From: a virus
Strand: one strand, 5' to 3'
Virus record (IMG/VR): IMGVR_UViG_3300044591_001459
Coordinates: 1-21,983 of that record
DNA length: 21,983 nucleotides
Below the pieces are notes generated by a model. It had not been told where the DNA came from. It was given only the letters and a program-made list of their open reading frames with translations, and ran no database searches. Position numbers and translations under genes: made by a program. Positions 12,744 to 20,968 of the stretch are shown here, one piece after another. Position 1 is the first letter of the stretch; each line of letters begins with the position of its first letter.

Positions 12744-12816
12744 TAGTTCCAATCACTGGAGCTAACCTGTACTAAGCCGGGCCGTGCCCGCGTCCACACC
12801 TCTTTAGGTACCTCCC
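12744..12816 (+). promoter_or_regulatory. Leader of the tail tube gene with TGGAGCTA motif and AGG ribosome site
   Basis: These 73 bases hold no gene. TGGAGCTA (12757-12764) recurs at other junctions, but lies too far upstream (about 50 bases) to serve the 12817 start. AGG at 12806-12808, 8 bases before ATG 12817, is the probable ribosome site. No convincing -35/-10 pair is seen. Confidence 0.4.
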
Positions 12817-13563
12817 ATGGCCACCGTTCTTTCGGGCACCTCCGGCGCCCTGTACTACTCCCCCGCTGGTACGTCCGTTACCACGCTCGCCGCAACCGCC
12901 TTCCCCTCCACCGGCTCCAACATCACCGTTGGCACCTACCTCGGCTTCAAGGTCAACGATCCCGTGACCCTGACCTACCCCGTCGGCGCCACGACCACCA
13001 ACGCAATCGCCGCTGGTGCGTACTTCGTCAAGACTTACGTCCCCGCCACCGGCATCATGACCATCAGCTCGACGGCTGGTGGCGCTGCCGCTACGGCAAC
13101 CGCTCAACCCTCCGTGTTTGGCGCGAACTTCGCCAGCATCGTGTACACCGCCCCAGTAGCTGTGGGCAGCGTGCGCGACTGGAGCTTTGAGATCACCCGC
13201 TCCGAGATCGACGTCACCACCATCGGCCAGGCAGCCACCCAGTACGCCCCCTTCCGCAACTACATCACCGGCTTTGCGGACGGTTCTGGCACTGCTACGG
13301 TCTACACGACCGACGACGACACGGCACTGTCCAGCCGCATGATCGAGGACGTGATCCAGTTCAACCAAACTGGCGCCACGGTCAAGCTGTACATCGACCG
13401 CATCTCGGTCAGCGGCACCGTGAACGACACCCTCAGCCGTTCCATCACCGTGCCCGTGATCCTGACCTCGGCCAGCCTCACCGTCAACCCCGACGACGGC
13501 CAGAGCGTGGAAATCGCCTTCCGCCCGAGCGCTGCTCCCACCTTCGACCTCTACAAGTCCTGA
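12817..13563 (+). CDS. Major tail tube protein
   Basis: 248 residues. It is Thr/Ser/Ala/Gly-rich and almost entirely beta, as expected for tube proteins: N-terminal insertion-like region (VLSGTSGALYYSPAGTSV), internal strands (FASIVYTAPVAVGSVRDWSF, EITRSEIDVTTIGQAATQYA, PFRNYITGFADGSGTATVYT), and closing strands (SITVPVILTSASLTVNPDDG, then QSVEIAFRPSAAP). W.FE.TR.EID.TT...... ..R.YI.G..DGSGTATV is the recognisable core: tube subunits in this class carry an I.VTT.G ...Y..G...G.G... motif. Position between terminator and chaperone genes and a strong terminator behind it fit a highly expressed gene. Stacked hexamers form the tail tube. Confidence 0.8.
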   Translation: MATVLSGTSGALYYSPAGTSVTTLAATAFPSTGSNITVGTYLGFKVNDPVTLTYPVGATTTNAIAAGAYFVKTYVPATGIMTISSTAGGAAATATAQPSVFGANFASIVYTAPVAVGSVRDWSFEITRSEIDVTTIGQAATQYAPFRNYITGFADGSGTATVYTTDDDTALSSRMIEDVIQFNQTGATVKLYIDRISVSGTVNDTLSRSITVPVILTSASLTVNPDDGQSVEIAFRPSAAPTFDLYKS

Positions 13564-13590
13564 TAACCTGCTGGTGTGATGGATCCCCGA

Positions 13591-13617
13591 ACCCCGGCTC
13601 TCCCGCCGGGGTTTTTT
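13591..13617 (+). terminator. Intrinsic terminator after the tail tube gene
   Basis: CCCCGGC (13592-13598), loop TCTCCC, GCCGGGG (13605-13611), six T (13612-13617). Flanking A and T extend the pairing by one. It lies 28 bases after the TGA. Confidence 0.92.
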
Positions 13618-13661
13618 ATTTCTACTCCGCTACACTAATGCGTGACCCATCAACCTAGCCC

Positions 13662-14012
13662 ATGGCTGCCTCCGCACCTCTGAGCCCACTGGAACGCCTT
13701 CGCAAAGCGGCCAACCTGGAGCCCACCAAAAAGGAAGTTGTACTGAGCGACGGCTCCGTATTTGAGATGTGGGTGACGCCGCTGACCATGGCCGAGCGCG
13801 AGCGTGCCCAGAAGCAGGCCAAGTCCGACGACGCCACCGCCTTCGCCATCCAGCTGCTGATCAACAAAGCCTGCGATGACACTGGCGCCCGCATGTTCAA
13901 AGCCGCCGAACTCGACGTGCTCAAAAACGAAGTCAAAGACAAAGACCTCCAGGCCCTGATGCTGGCGATCCTGACCGACGATTCGGAGGAGACCGACACC
14001 AAAAGCGTTTGA
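13662..14012 (+). CDS. Tail assembly chaperone, short (G-like) form
   Basis: 116 residues. The sequence runs SPLERLRKAANLEPTKKEVV, a strand SDGSVFEMWVTPLTMAERER, then AQKQAKSDDATAFAIQLLIN, KACDDTGARMFKAAELDVLK and NEVKDKDLQALMLAILTDDS. The F.....PLTMAER...QK ... INK..D..G..MF pattern is that of tail assembly chaperones that bind the tape measure during tail assembly. It lies exactly between tail tube and tape measure. The zero frame ends at TGA 14010-14012, while an overlapping frame continues in good protein sequence to 14196, so a longer product is expected by frameshift. The gene starts at ATG 13662, 45 bases past the previous terminator. Confidence 0.85.
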   Translation: MAASAPLSPLERLRKAANLEPTKKEVVLSDGSVFEMWVTPLTMAERERAQKQAKSDDATAFAIQLLINKACDDTGARMFKAAELDVLKNEVKDKDLQALMLAILTDDSEETDTKSV

Positions 14013-14196
14013 GGCTGCCCTCAAAAAGGACACCTACCTCCAAACCCAGTTCTACGTTGCCGAAAAACTGGGCCTGACCTTGGCTGAACTCCGCAGCCGC
14101 ATGACCGAAGACGAACTACTCGGCTGGAGCCTGTACTACAAGATCCGCCACGACGCCGAGCAAGCCGCCATAGACAAGGCCAAACGCCGCCGCTAA
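14005..14196 (+). CDS. Frameshift extension of the tail assembly chaperone (T-like part of GT)
   Basis: The frame shifted by +1 (equivalently -2) is open from 13975 to TAA 14194-14196. Read from 14005 it gives 63 residues: AFEAALKKDTYLQTQFYVAE, KLGLTLAELRSRMTEDELLG, WSLYYKIRHDAEQAAIDKAK, RRR. The FYVAEKLG.TL.EL...M...EL..W..YY pattern is the usual T-domain of chaperone pairs. It has no own start except an ATG at 14101, which would leave only 31 residues. Slippage of the AAA codon at 14001-14003 onto AAA at 14002-14004 joins it to the first 114 residues for a 177-residue product. A one-base sequencing or assembly error would look the same. Confidence 0.75.
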   Translation, partial: AFEAALKKDTYLQTQFYVAEKLGLTLAELRSRMTEDELLGWSLYYKIRHDAEQAAIDKAKRRR

Positions 14197-14211
14197 CCCG
14201 GCGGCTTTTTT
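14186..14211 (+). terminator. Intrinsic terminator overlapping the chaperone extension stop
   Basis: GCCGCCG (14186-14192), loop CTAACC, CGGCGGC (14199-14205), six T (14206-14211). The TAA stop of the frameshifted product lies in the loop, so ribosomes finishing the long form will cover the hairpin. Confidence 0.88.
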
Positions 14212-14252
14212 ACGGCGTAAACTGAAGTACCAGATTACGGCGGAACGACATC

Positions 14253-17200
14253 GTGGCCTATACAGCCGACATCAACATTGTCGTCAGAGGCCAAGCAGCT
14301 GTAAATACTCTGCAGACAAAGCTTACAGAGCTAGGTCAGAAAATAGATGACATCGCTAAAAAAAGGATTGGTCCTACAACTACACTTGACACCTTTAACG
14401 CTCAACTTGCCGAAGCCGCACGTAGATTAAATCAAGTAGCCGCTGGAACTGATCTAGAAAAAACCGCAATTGACAACTACGTTACCGCTTTGGGTAACGC
14501 TAACGCAGCAACAGATCGACAGAATAAACTCATACAAGAGCAGATTGATTTACGCCAAGCCTCGACACAAGGGGTTCAAGAACTAGCTGCCGTACAGCAG
14601 CACCTATACAACAAACAAGTACAACTAGAAAACTCAGAACTGGATGCTAAAGCAGCTGCAGTACAAGCTGCTCTAGACAAACAAGCTGCTGCCGCCGCAG
14701 AGAGTGCCGCTCAGATTGAGCTACTTAATAGGCGACAGGCTGATTTCATTGACCGCACCAATGAAGCGGCTCAGGCCGCGAGTCGTCAAACGGCCGAGTT
14801 CTATCGCCAGCAGCGTATAGCCAGAGAAGTCGCAAAACTTAATGCTGCTGCTCCGCCTCCACAGCTGCTACTTGCACCAGCAGCTCCTGGGGCACCAGCT
14901 ATGAGCGGCGGCGCTCGTTCGTTGATTACCGGGCCTGTTGAGCGCCTTGGAGGTGCTCGAACGCAAGACCAGGCGGATACTGCCCTGCGCTTTGCACAAG
15001 CCTTAAAAGAGCAAGTACGCCCCCTATCTCAGTTTGTTCCGCTGTACGCCGGTATTTTCCAGCAAGCCGAAAAACTATCCCGTGTCAAAGCATTGCCGGA
15101 TAGCGCAATGCTTAATGCCGCTGGACGTGGACTACAAACAATCGAGGGCATCGAAAGACGCCGCCTTGAACGCCTGGAGCGCATCCGACAGAAACTGCAG
15201 CAGATAGCCGAATACGAAGCATCTAAAGGCAGGATGGGTAACGCCGGCTTTGGCCCGCAAGGCCCTGCCATGCCCCCTGGTGGTATTCCAAAGAAAGGTG
15301 GCGGCGGGCTCGGTTTTAATCCGAATCCCAGTGGAGAGAACATGGCACTGGGCTTGGGCTTCCCGCTGCTGTTTGGCGGCGGCGCTGGTCAAGTGGCTGG
15401 CGGCCTTATCGGTTCCTTCTTCGGTGAAGGTTTCGGTGGGCAGATCCTTGGTTCCGCCATCGGCCAGATCCTCGAAGACGCCCAGCGGCGCATCACCGAA
15501 ATCGGCAACGCGCTGGACATGCTCGACATGGACAAGTTGCGCGAAAGCGTCGTATTCGTCAACGCCGAGCTGGATACAACTGTCCGCCGCCTCATCGAAG
15601 CCGGCGACGCCCAAAAAGCCCAAGCCATCGCCGCTGACGCCGTGGCAACTCAAACCGGCATGATCCCTCAGGCAGTTGCCGACATATCGGGCAACGCAAA
15701 CGTGCTCGTCAACATCTGGAACCAGTTCTTAGGTGCTGTATCCGGCACACTATCTATTATCGGCGTTCCGTTTGTTAGTGCTCTATCGCTAATTCTTAGC
15801 GGATTCACAAAAATTCTTCAATATACAAACCTTCTTGTCACCACAGTAGGTGCCTGGGGCGCATCGCTTGCTAGACAAGTAATGAATAAGTTTCCGTGGA
15901 TTGCACGTTACTACAATCGCCTACTTAACGGCACAAAAGCCATCACGGAAGAGGAAGAAAAGCGCAACGCTGTGCTCCAAGCTGCCATCGACAAACAAGT
16001 CAACCAAAATTACAATACTGCCAAAAATCTGGCCCTTGAAAAACAACGCACTCTCGGACGCACTGCAGCCGAAAAACTCATCAACATCGAACTAGATCGC
16101 GGACTAGAAATCAATCGGATAAACGCCGAGTACGAAGAAAAGATCCTGCAATTCCGTAGAGATAACGCAGGTGCTACCGCAGCCCAAGTAGAAAAAGGCG
16201 TCCGGCAAATCCAAGTTGCACAAGCCCTAGCTATCGAGCAAGTACGCATAAAAACTCTGCTGCAGGAGCAGGGTTTAGCGATGGACGCTATTAACGAACG
16301 CTACGACCGCGCTGCCGAAGCCATCCGGCGTCAACAGACCGCCCTGGAGACAAGCAACAACGTCCGCCAGTCCCAGTTATCGGCCGAATCCGCACTCAAC
16401 GACCTGTACGGCGCCCAACTGGAGCGCCAGTATCAACTCGCCACTACTTCTACCCAGCGGTACAACATCGCCATTGCTCAGTTCCAGCAGCAAGTACGTG
16501 CTGCACAAATTGAATACGTCCAATCAAAACTAAACAACCAGCTGCTCATACAAAGAGCTGCTATCGAAGCAAAACTTGCAGAGCTGCAGTATCGCAAGTA
16601 TGTAGCACAAAAACAACTCACTATTCTTGAAGCTGCGCGAAACGGGGCAACCTCAAAGCAAATTGATGCTATCGCATCTGGTTACGACGTGCTCTTGGGT
16701 ACGCAAATTGATGTTGTACAGTTCGCCTACGATCAAGTAGAAGCGGCTAAACAAATTGCAGCTAATCAAGACACCATTGCCGCAGCTGTGTATAAAACAA
16801 AAATAGTTCAGCTAGAAGGCGCACTTGCCCAAAAACTAACTACAACAGAAATAGGCCTGTCACAAAAGAACGCCGACAGCCTCGCCGGTTCCCTTGCCGT
16901 AGCAGCCTTCCAGGCTATAGATGTCAAGAATCAGTCTAGCCAACTTGCCGGTGTAATCCAAGTCGGAACTCAAAAAACACGCATACTTGCTTCCGCAATG
17001 TCCGATGTCGCGTATAACGCAAATATCGCTGCTAACAATATAGAGCGGGCTTTCCGTACTGGCGGACTAGCCGGCAGCAATAAACAACCAGCAGCAAAAA
17101 CACTTAGGGGTTCGATAACAGTCGGCAATAAAACAACAAAACTGTATGCTGCTGATGGTGCTTTTTGGCCTGGAGGCTTCAAGGCATTCGCCAAAGGTGG

Positions 17201-17516
17201 CGTCGTAAATCGCCCCACGCTCGGCCTTATCGGTGAAGGCGGCGAATCCGAATACATCGTGCCCGAGTCCAAGGCCGCCGGTTTCGCCACCAGCTACCTC
17301 TTCGGCAAACGCGGCGAAGACGCCATCCCCTCCGAAGGTTCCGGCGCTGGAGCACCCCCTCTTACAATCAACGTAACCACCGGCCCGGTGATGGAGTTCG
17401 ACGGCCAGCGCTATGTCACCGTGACCGACATGGAACGTGCCATGCGGTTGACCGCTGAAGGCGTGATCGGCCGTCTGCGCACGCCATCAGCACGCATCGC
17501 GCTAGGTATTGCCTGA
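14253..17516 (+). CDS. Tail tape measure protein
   Basis: 1087 residues, by far the longest gene. Start GTG 14253, with GGA at 14242-14244. The N-terminus is helical and Ala/Gln/Leu-rich (INIVVRGQAAVNTLQTKLTE, LNQVAAGTDLEKTAIDNYVT). A Gly-rich hydrophobic stretch lies at about 362-410 (MALGLGFPLLFGGGAGQVAG, GLIGSFFGEGFGG) and a second at about 481-544 (IIGVPFVSALSLILSGF), likely membrane-active during DNA entry. Long coiled-coil helices follow to about 950. The C-terminus has FAKGGVVNRPTLGLIGEGGE, SEYIVPESK, the hallmark ending of tape measures. At about 1.5 angstrom per residue the tail would be near 160 nm, so a siphovirus. Codon use changes within the gene (GC-rich at about 15230-15680 and after 17200, AT-richer elsewhere). 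Confidence 0.95.
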   Translation: MAYTADINIVVRGQAAVNTLQTKLTELGQKIDDIAKKRIGPTTTLDTFNAQLAEAARRLNQVAAGTDLEKTAIDNYVTALGNANAATDRQNKLIQEQIDLRQASTQGVQELAAVQQHLYNKQVQLENSELDAKAAAVQAALDKQAAAAAESAAQIELLNRRQADFIDRTNEAAQAASRQTAEFYRQQRIAREVAKLNAAAPPPQLLLAPAAPGAPAMSGGARSLITGPVERLGGARTQDQADTALRFAQALKEQVRPLSQFVPLYAGIFQQAEKLSRVKALPDSAMLNAAGRGLQTIEGIERRRLERLERIRQKLQQIAEYEASKGRMGNAGFGPQGPAMPPGGIPKKGGGGLGFNPNPSGENMALGLGFPLLFGGGAGQVAGGLIGSFFGEGFGGQILGSAIGQILEDAQRRITEIGNALDMLDMDKLRESVVFVNAELDTTVRRLIEAGDAQKAQAIAADAVATQTGMIPQAVADISGNANVLVNIWNQFLGAVSGTLSIIGVPFVSALSLILSGFTKILQYTNLLVTTVGAWGASLARQVMNKFPWIARYYNRLLNGTKAITEEEEKRNAVLQAAIDKQVNQNYNTAKNLALEKQRTLGRTAAEKLINIELDRGLEINRINAEYEEKILQFRRDNAGATAAQVEKGVRQIQVAQALAIEQVRIKTLLQEQGLAMDAINERYDRAAEAIRRQQTALETSNNVRQSQLSAESALNDLYGAQLERQYQLATTSTQRYNIAIAQFQQQVRAAQIEYVQSKLNNQLLIQRAAIEAKLAELQYRKYVAQKQLTILEAARNGATSKQIDAIASGYDVLLGTQIDVVQFAYDQVEAAKQIAANQDTIAAAVYKTKIVQLEGALAQKLTTTEIGLSQKNADSLAGSLAVAAFQAIDVKNQSSQLAGVIQVGTQKTRILASAMSDVAYNANIAANNIERAFRTGGLAGSNKQPAAKTLRGSITVGNKTTKLYAADGAFWPGGFKAFAKGGVVNRPTLGLIGEGGESEYIVPESKAAGFATSYLFGKRGEDAIPSEGSGAGAPPLTINVTTGPVMEFDGQRYVTVTDMERAMRLTAEGVIGRLRTPSARIALGIA

Positions 17517-17977
17517 TGAGAGCGCAAAGCCAATACCTCCGTATCTATGACGCCGGTGGTACCACCTACCAGCGCTGGCAGAGCTACTACGCCAACACCA
17601 GCGTTACATGGTCCGGCGCCAGCTGGAACTACGTGCCGTTCATTGCTGATGGCATCACCGCCGGTAGCAGTGGCACTGAAGAGTCAGTCTCTGTTACCGC
17701 TGCAGCAACCGGCCTGGTGTTAGATGCGTTTCTTGCTGCCATCAGCGATGGCCGCCTGGTGGATCTCAGCATCTACCAGTTCGATTCCACCGCCGGCAAC
17801 AACACACCGCAAGCTGGGCAAGAGCTGGTGGCTGCATACACCGGCCAAGTGGTTGGCGGCAATGGCGGATTGACTAGCCTGACCATACAACTCGGCTCGG
17901 CATTGTCTCCCGTTGGAGCGCAAGTGCCGCCGCGCCGGTTGACATTGGCGATCATGGGGCAGGGCATCAGGCAGTGA
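17516..17977 (+). CDS. Minor / distal tail protein
   Basis: 153 residues, TGATG overlap with the tape measure stop and GTGA overlap with the next gene. Beta-rich with Trp/Tyr near the start (QYLRIYDAGGTTYQRWQSYY, then WSGASWNYVPFIADGITAGS) and a conserved-looking end (GGLTSLTIQLGSALSPVGAQ, VPPRRLTLAIMGQGIRQ). The L.S.........PR pattern at the end, together with the position between tape measure and hub, is that of small tail-tip proteins of the DUF1833/lambda gpL-like position. I cannot tell which family it truly belongs to. CTG/CAG-type codon use begins here and continues to about 19560, marking the tail-tip module. Confidence 0.6.
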   Translation: MRAQSQYLRIYDAGGTTYQRWQSYYANTSVTWSGASWNYVPFIADGITAGSSGTEESVSVTAAATGLVLDAFLAAISDGRLVDLSIYQFDSTAGNNTPQAGQELVAAYTGQVVGGNGGLTSLTIQLGSALSPVGAQVPPRRLTLAIMGQGIRQ

Positions 17978-20196
17978 GCTTTCTCTCCTCCAGCGATCCA
18001 CTGGCACTGCTGGCCATCCAGGCCGGTCAGATCAATGCACCAGCTGATGCAACCGCCGCGCAGGGCACCACAGAGCTGGATAGCCCGCAGCGGTTCGCGC
18101 AGATTGGTGAGCCGGTGCCGATCGTGTTCGCCCGATTCCGCAACAGCAAAGGCGGCATCCTGATCAGTCCCGGCGCCACCGAAGCACGCTTCGAGAATGA
18201 CGCCAGCAACAACGTCACCGCCTATTACATGCTGGTACTGAGCGAGGGCCAGCTTGACAGCATCCCGGTCAAGGATGTGTTTCAGCGTGCCTGCCGCGTT
18301 GGCGCTCACACGCAGACCTACGACCGCAGGGCTGGCACCTGGACACCCGGCAACTATTTCGTGCAGCGTGCCGGTAAGGATTTGCCCGAGGCGCCGTTCT
18401 TCTGCGGCACCGTCGGCAGCTACCCCGGCATCAGCACGCTCAGCTTCAACGTCACCATCCCTGACGGCTTCGATCAGTACAACCGCCAGGTGCATCTGTT
18501 CATCCGTGGGGGCATGGCCGTGACCCGGATCTACGACAGTGTGACTGGGCCCAGCGACAACTTTGCGGACCTGGTGAAGTGGCTGCTGGTCAATACCAGC
18601 AGGGTGCCAGCGGCGATGATCGACAACACCGCCCTGCTGGCAGCAGCCACGTTCCTTGAGGTGAACGGCTTCACCTGCAACCTTGAGATCCGCGAAAGTA
18701 CCAACTACTCAGACCTCGCCGCCAGGCTGGCGCCCTATTTCCTGCTGGCTGAGAGCAGCGCAGGCGGCAAACGTGGGCTGCGGCCACTGCTGCCGGTGAC
18801 TGCCGGCAGCGCCATCAAGACCACGGCGATCACGGCGGAATACACCTTCACCGAAGACACCGTGCTGCCCGGCACGCTGGAGATCAACTATCTGTCACTG
18901 GCGGACCGGCAGCCGTTCGTGGCGCAAGTGATCTGGCGCCAGCAGCTGGAGAGCGACATTGGCATCATCCGCACCGCTGAGGTGCGTTACAGCGGCACCG
19001 CCGAGACTGGGCCGTATGAGTCGCATGATCTCTCGACGTTCTGCACCAGCGAGGATCACGCCGTCAAGGTTGGCGCCTACATCCTGGCCAAGCGGCTCTA
19101 CACCACGCACACCATCCGCTTTGCAGCCAGGCCGCAGGAGCACAACACGCTCATCAGCGCTGGCGACATCATCCGCGTGCAGCTGGCGCGTGATAACACC
19201 ACCTACACCAACTCAGTGCATGACTACCTCTACCAGGTGGAGCGGATCACCAAGACACTGGCGGGTGATGTGAGCTATGAGGCTACACACTTCCCGATCG
19301 ACGACCAAGGCCGCAGCCTGATCGCGTTGGATGTGGCTGCTGCTGTCGGCACCGGCATCATCCTGCCAAGTGGCCGCACCGGCGTGAGCTGTGATGTGAA
19401 CTCCAGCAGCGACAACACCATCCCGGCTGAGACGTTCACGGCTGCTGATGGTGATGACCCACTGGAGCTATCACCTAGCGGCGGCGGACTGGGCTTCAAC
19501 GATTCAGCGCCGACTGGCGACACCGGCAATGCTGATGATGGGTTGGACGCTTCAACGTCTTTCCCTCCAAACCCCCTATTCCCAGCAGACATTACGGCTG
19601 GTGTCGGTAGCACTTTGGCTCCGTACTATGGCCCTTACGGCCCGTGCGGCGTCAATCAAACCGAATCAATTACGTGGTTCAAGGACGGCACAAAGCTCGC
19701 AACAGTTACGTTTAACACTTCAGGCAATCCCATCAGCGTAGTGAATGAACCTGGGCAAGCAATGCCAACATGGCTCAACAGCACGTCACCTGGGATTCTG
19801 GCGATCGGTAGCACTCAGACTGGAGTTTATACATCAATCACAAAATGCTTTAACGGTTCTACATACGAAAGCTCTACAACAGGCGGCAGATCAGCCGCCG
19901 CCAATCAGTACATCTATCAAGATCAAGAGCTAACCATACTTGGGCCAGCGTCACCAGGTGTACTAGTTTGGTCGACGATGCTTGCTCTTAGCTATGGCTC
20001 ACCTTCGTGGAGCACGGTAGACGGCAACATGTACAGGCTAGATGAAGCTGGCAATGTAGCCAGCAATGGCTCACTTGCCCCGAATGGTCGAGTGTCTCCA
20101 CCGCAAATCAGAACATGGCGAATCTTTGAAATGATTGGCGGAGTGCAAACGCTTATCTATGACAGCGATCCAAACGCGCCGCCGTACGCTCCGTAA
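17974..20196 (+). CDS. Tail tip hub protein (J-like) with C-terminal variable extension
   Basis: 740 residues from GTG 17974. Residues 1-480 resemble phage tail hub proteins: QRFAQIGEPVPIVFARFRNS, then KGGILISPGATEARFE, AYYMLVLSEGQLDSIPVKDV, a middle domain with NFADLVKWLLVNTSRVPAAM, and a beta domain with TAEYTFTEDTVLPGTLEINY, HTIRFAARPQEHNTLISAGD and IIRVQLARDN. This hub closes the tail and usually carries host-contact domains. Residues about 480-535 are a Ser/Gly/Asp-rich linker. Residues about 535-740 (GPYGPCGVNQTESITWFKDG, STQTGVYTSITKCFNGSTYE, then PPQIRTWRIFEMIGG) are a separate beta-rich domain encoded by visibly AT-richer DNA from about 19560. It is a likely receptor-binding extension acquired by exchange. 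Confidence 0.75.
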   Translation: MSFLSSSDPLALLAIQAGQINAPADATAAQGTTELDSPQRFAQIGEPVPIVFARFRNSKGGILISPGATEARFENDASNNVTAYYMLVLSEGQLDSIPVKDVFQRACRVGAHTQTYDRRAGTWTPGNYFVQRAGKDLPEAPFFCGTVGSYPGISTLSFNVTIPDGFDQYNRQVHLFIRGGMAVTRIYDSVTGPSDNFADLVKWLLVNTSRVPAAMIDNTALLAAATFLEVNGFTCNLEIRESTNYSDLAARLAPYFLLAESSAGGKRGLRPLLPVTAGSAIKTTAITAEYTFTEDTVLPGTLEINYLSLADRQPFVAQVIWRQQLESDIGIIRTAEVRYSGTAETGPYESHDLSTFCTSEDHAVKVGAYILAKRLYTTHTIRFAARPQEHNTLISAGDIIRVQLARDNTTYTNSVHDYLYQVERITKTLAGDVSYEATHFPIDDQGRSLIALDVAAAVGTGIILPSGRTGVSCDVNSSSDNTIPAETFTAADGDDPLELSPSGGGLGFNDSAPTGDTGNADDGLDASTSFPPNPLFPADITAGVGSTLAPYYGPYGPCGVNQTESITWFKDGTKLATVTFNTSGNPISVVNEPGQAMPTWLNSTSPGILAIGSTQTGVYTSITKCFNGSTYESSTTGGRSAAANQYIYQDQELTILGPASPGVLVWSTMLALSYGSPSWSTVDGNMYRLDEAGNVASNGSLAPNGRVSPPQIRTWRIFEMIGGVQTLIYDSDPNAPPYAP

Positions 20197-20918
20197 TGGC
20201 TACCTTTCCTTCTCTGACGCCAGCCACACGCGCCTTCACGCCAGGTGAGTATCCGCACACGCCGTTCACCACCTACAACGGCCTGCAGAATCGCGTGCGT
20301 CATAGCAATGTGATGCTGAGCAGCTCAGTGCGGCTGAGTTTCATCGCCCTGGCTGAAGCTGACATGCTCAGCATCCTCAGCCACTACCAAGGCCGGTTCG
20401 GCAGCTTTGAGAGCTTTACCTTGCCGTCCAGCATCTGGAGCGGTGTCACCACCATCAGCGACTACGAGCTGACCAGTTACCGCTGGCGCTACACGGACCC
20501 GCCATCCGTGGATGACGTCTACTGCGGGCGCTATAACGTCGAACTGGCGCTTGAAACCGTGCCGCCTGATGGTGCGTTTGCCAGTGGCGCTGAGTTGGCA
20601 GTGATCATCACTCTGGCATTCGGCAGCGCCACTTCAACCAACGGCCTGCAGCAGAGTGTCACACTATCCATTGCTGGCGGCTCGGCTTCTCAAGTCATTG
20701 GCGGCGATGGTCTTCAGGAGAGCATCACGATCAGCCTCGTGGGTGGCACAGCTTCTGTGATTACTGGCGACGAGGCAAGCTTCTGGAGTGACTGGGCATT
20801 TACCAGCAGCGACATCTTCTTGTACGAGCAAGGAGCAGCAACCGAATCGCCTGCGTATTGGATGACGTGGCAAGCCTTGCCCGAAAGCTCTCCGCTGCTA
20901 TTTGAAGATGCCACCTAG
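20196..20918 (+). CDS. Minor tail protein with C-terminal tandem repeats
   Basis: 240 residues, TAATG overlap with the hub stop. Residues 1-125 (FPSLTPATRAFTPGEYPHTP, then LSSSVRLSFIALAEADMLSI, LSHYQGRFGSFESFTLPSSI) match minor tail proteins of the FPsL.P..R.FTPG.YP type with a H...G....F.LP core, the class next to the hub in related phages. Residues about 128-190 contain three imperfect repeats of about 20 residues: GAELAVIITLAFGSATSTN; GLQQSVTLSIAGGSASQVIG; GLQESITISLVGGTASVITG. The last 50 residues are Trp/Ser/Glu-rich (FWSDWAFTSSDIFLYEQG, PAYWMTWQALPESSPLLFED). Probably part of the tail tip, with the repeats as a beta-stack or interchangeable module. Confidence 0.7.
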   Translation: MATFPSLTPATRAFTPGEYPHTPFTTYNGLQNRVRHSNVMLSSSVRLSFIALAEADMLSILSHYQGRFGSFESFTLPSSIWSGVTTISDYELTSYRWRYTDPPSVDDVYCGRYNVELALETVPPDGAFASGAELAVIITLAFGSATSTNGLQQSVTLSIAGGSASQVIGGDGLQESITISLVGGTASVITGDEASFWSDWAFTSSDIFLYEQGAATESPAYWMTWQALPESSPLLFEDAT

Positions 20919-20968
20919 CTATCGCTAAGCTGGAAGCACACTGATTAGACGTTTGCAGTCTTGACGTT

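Noticed and set aside
12772-13368. 198-codon minus-strand frame opposite the tail tube gene
   Set aside because: Gly/Asp/Val-rich shadow with no motif.
13631-13636. TACACT as a -10 element before the chaperone gene
   Set aside because: No -35 at suitable distance; the upstream bases are terminator stem and T-run.
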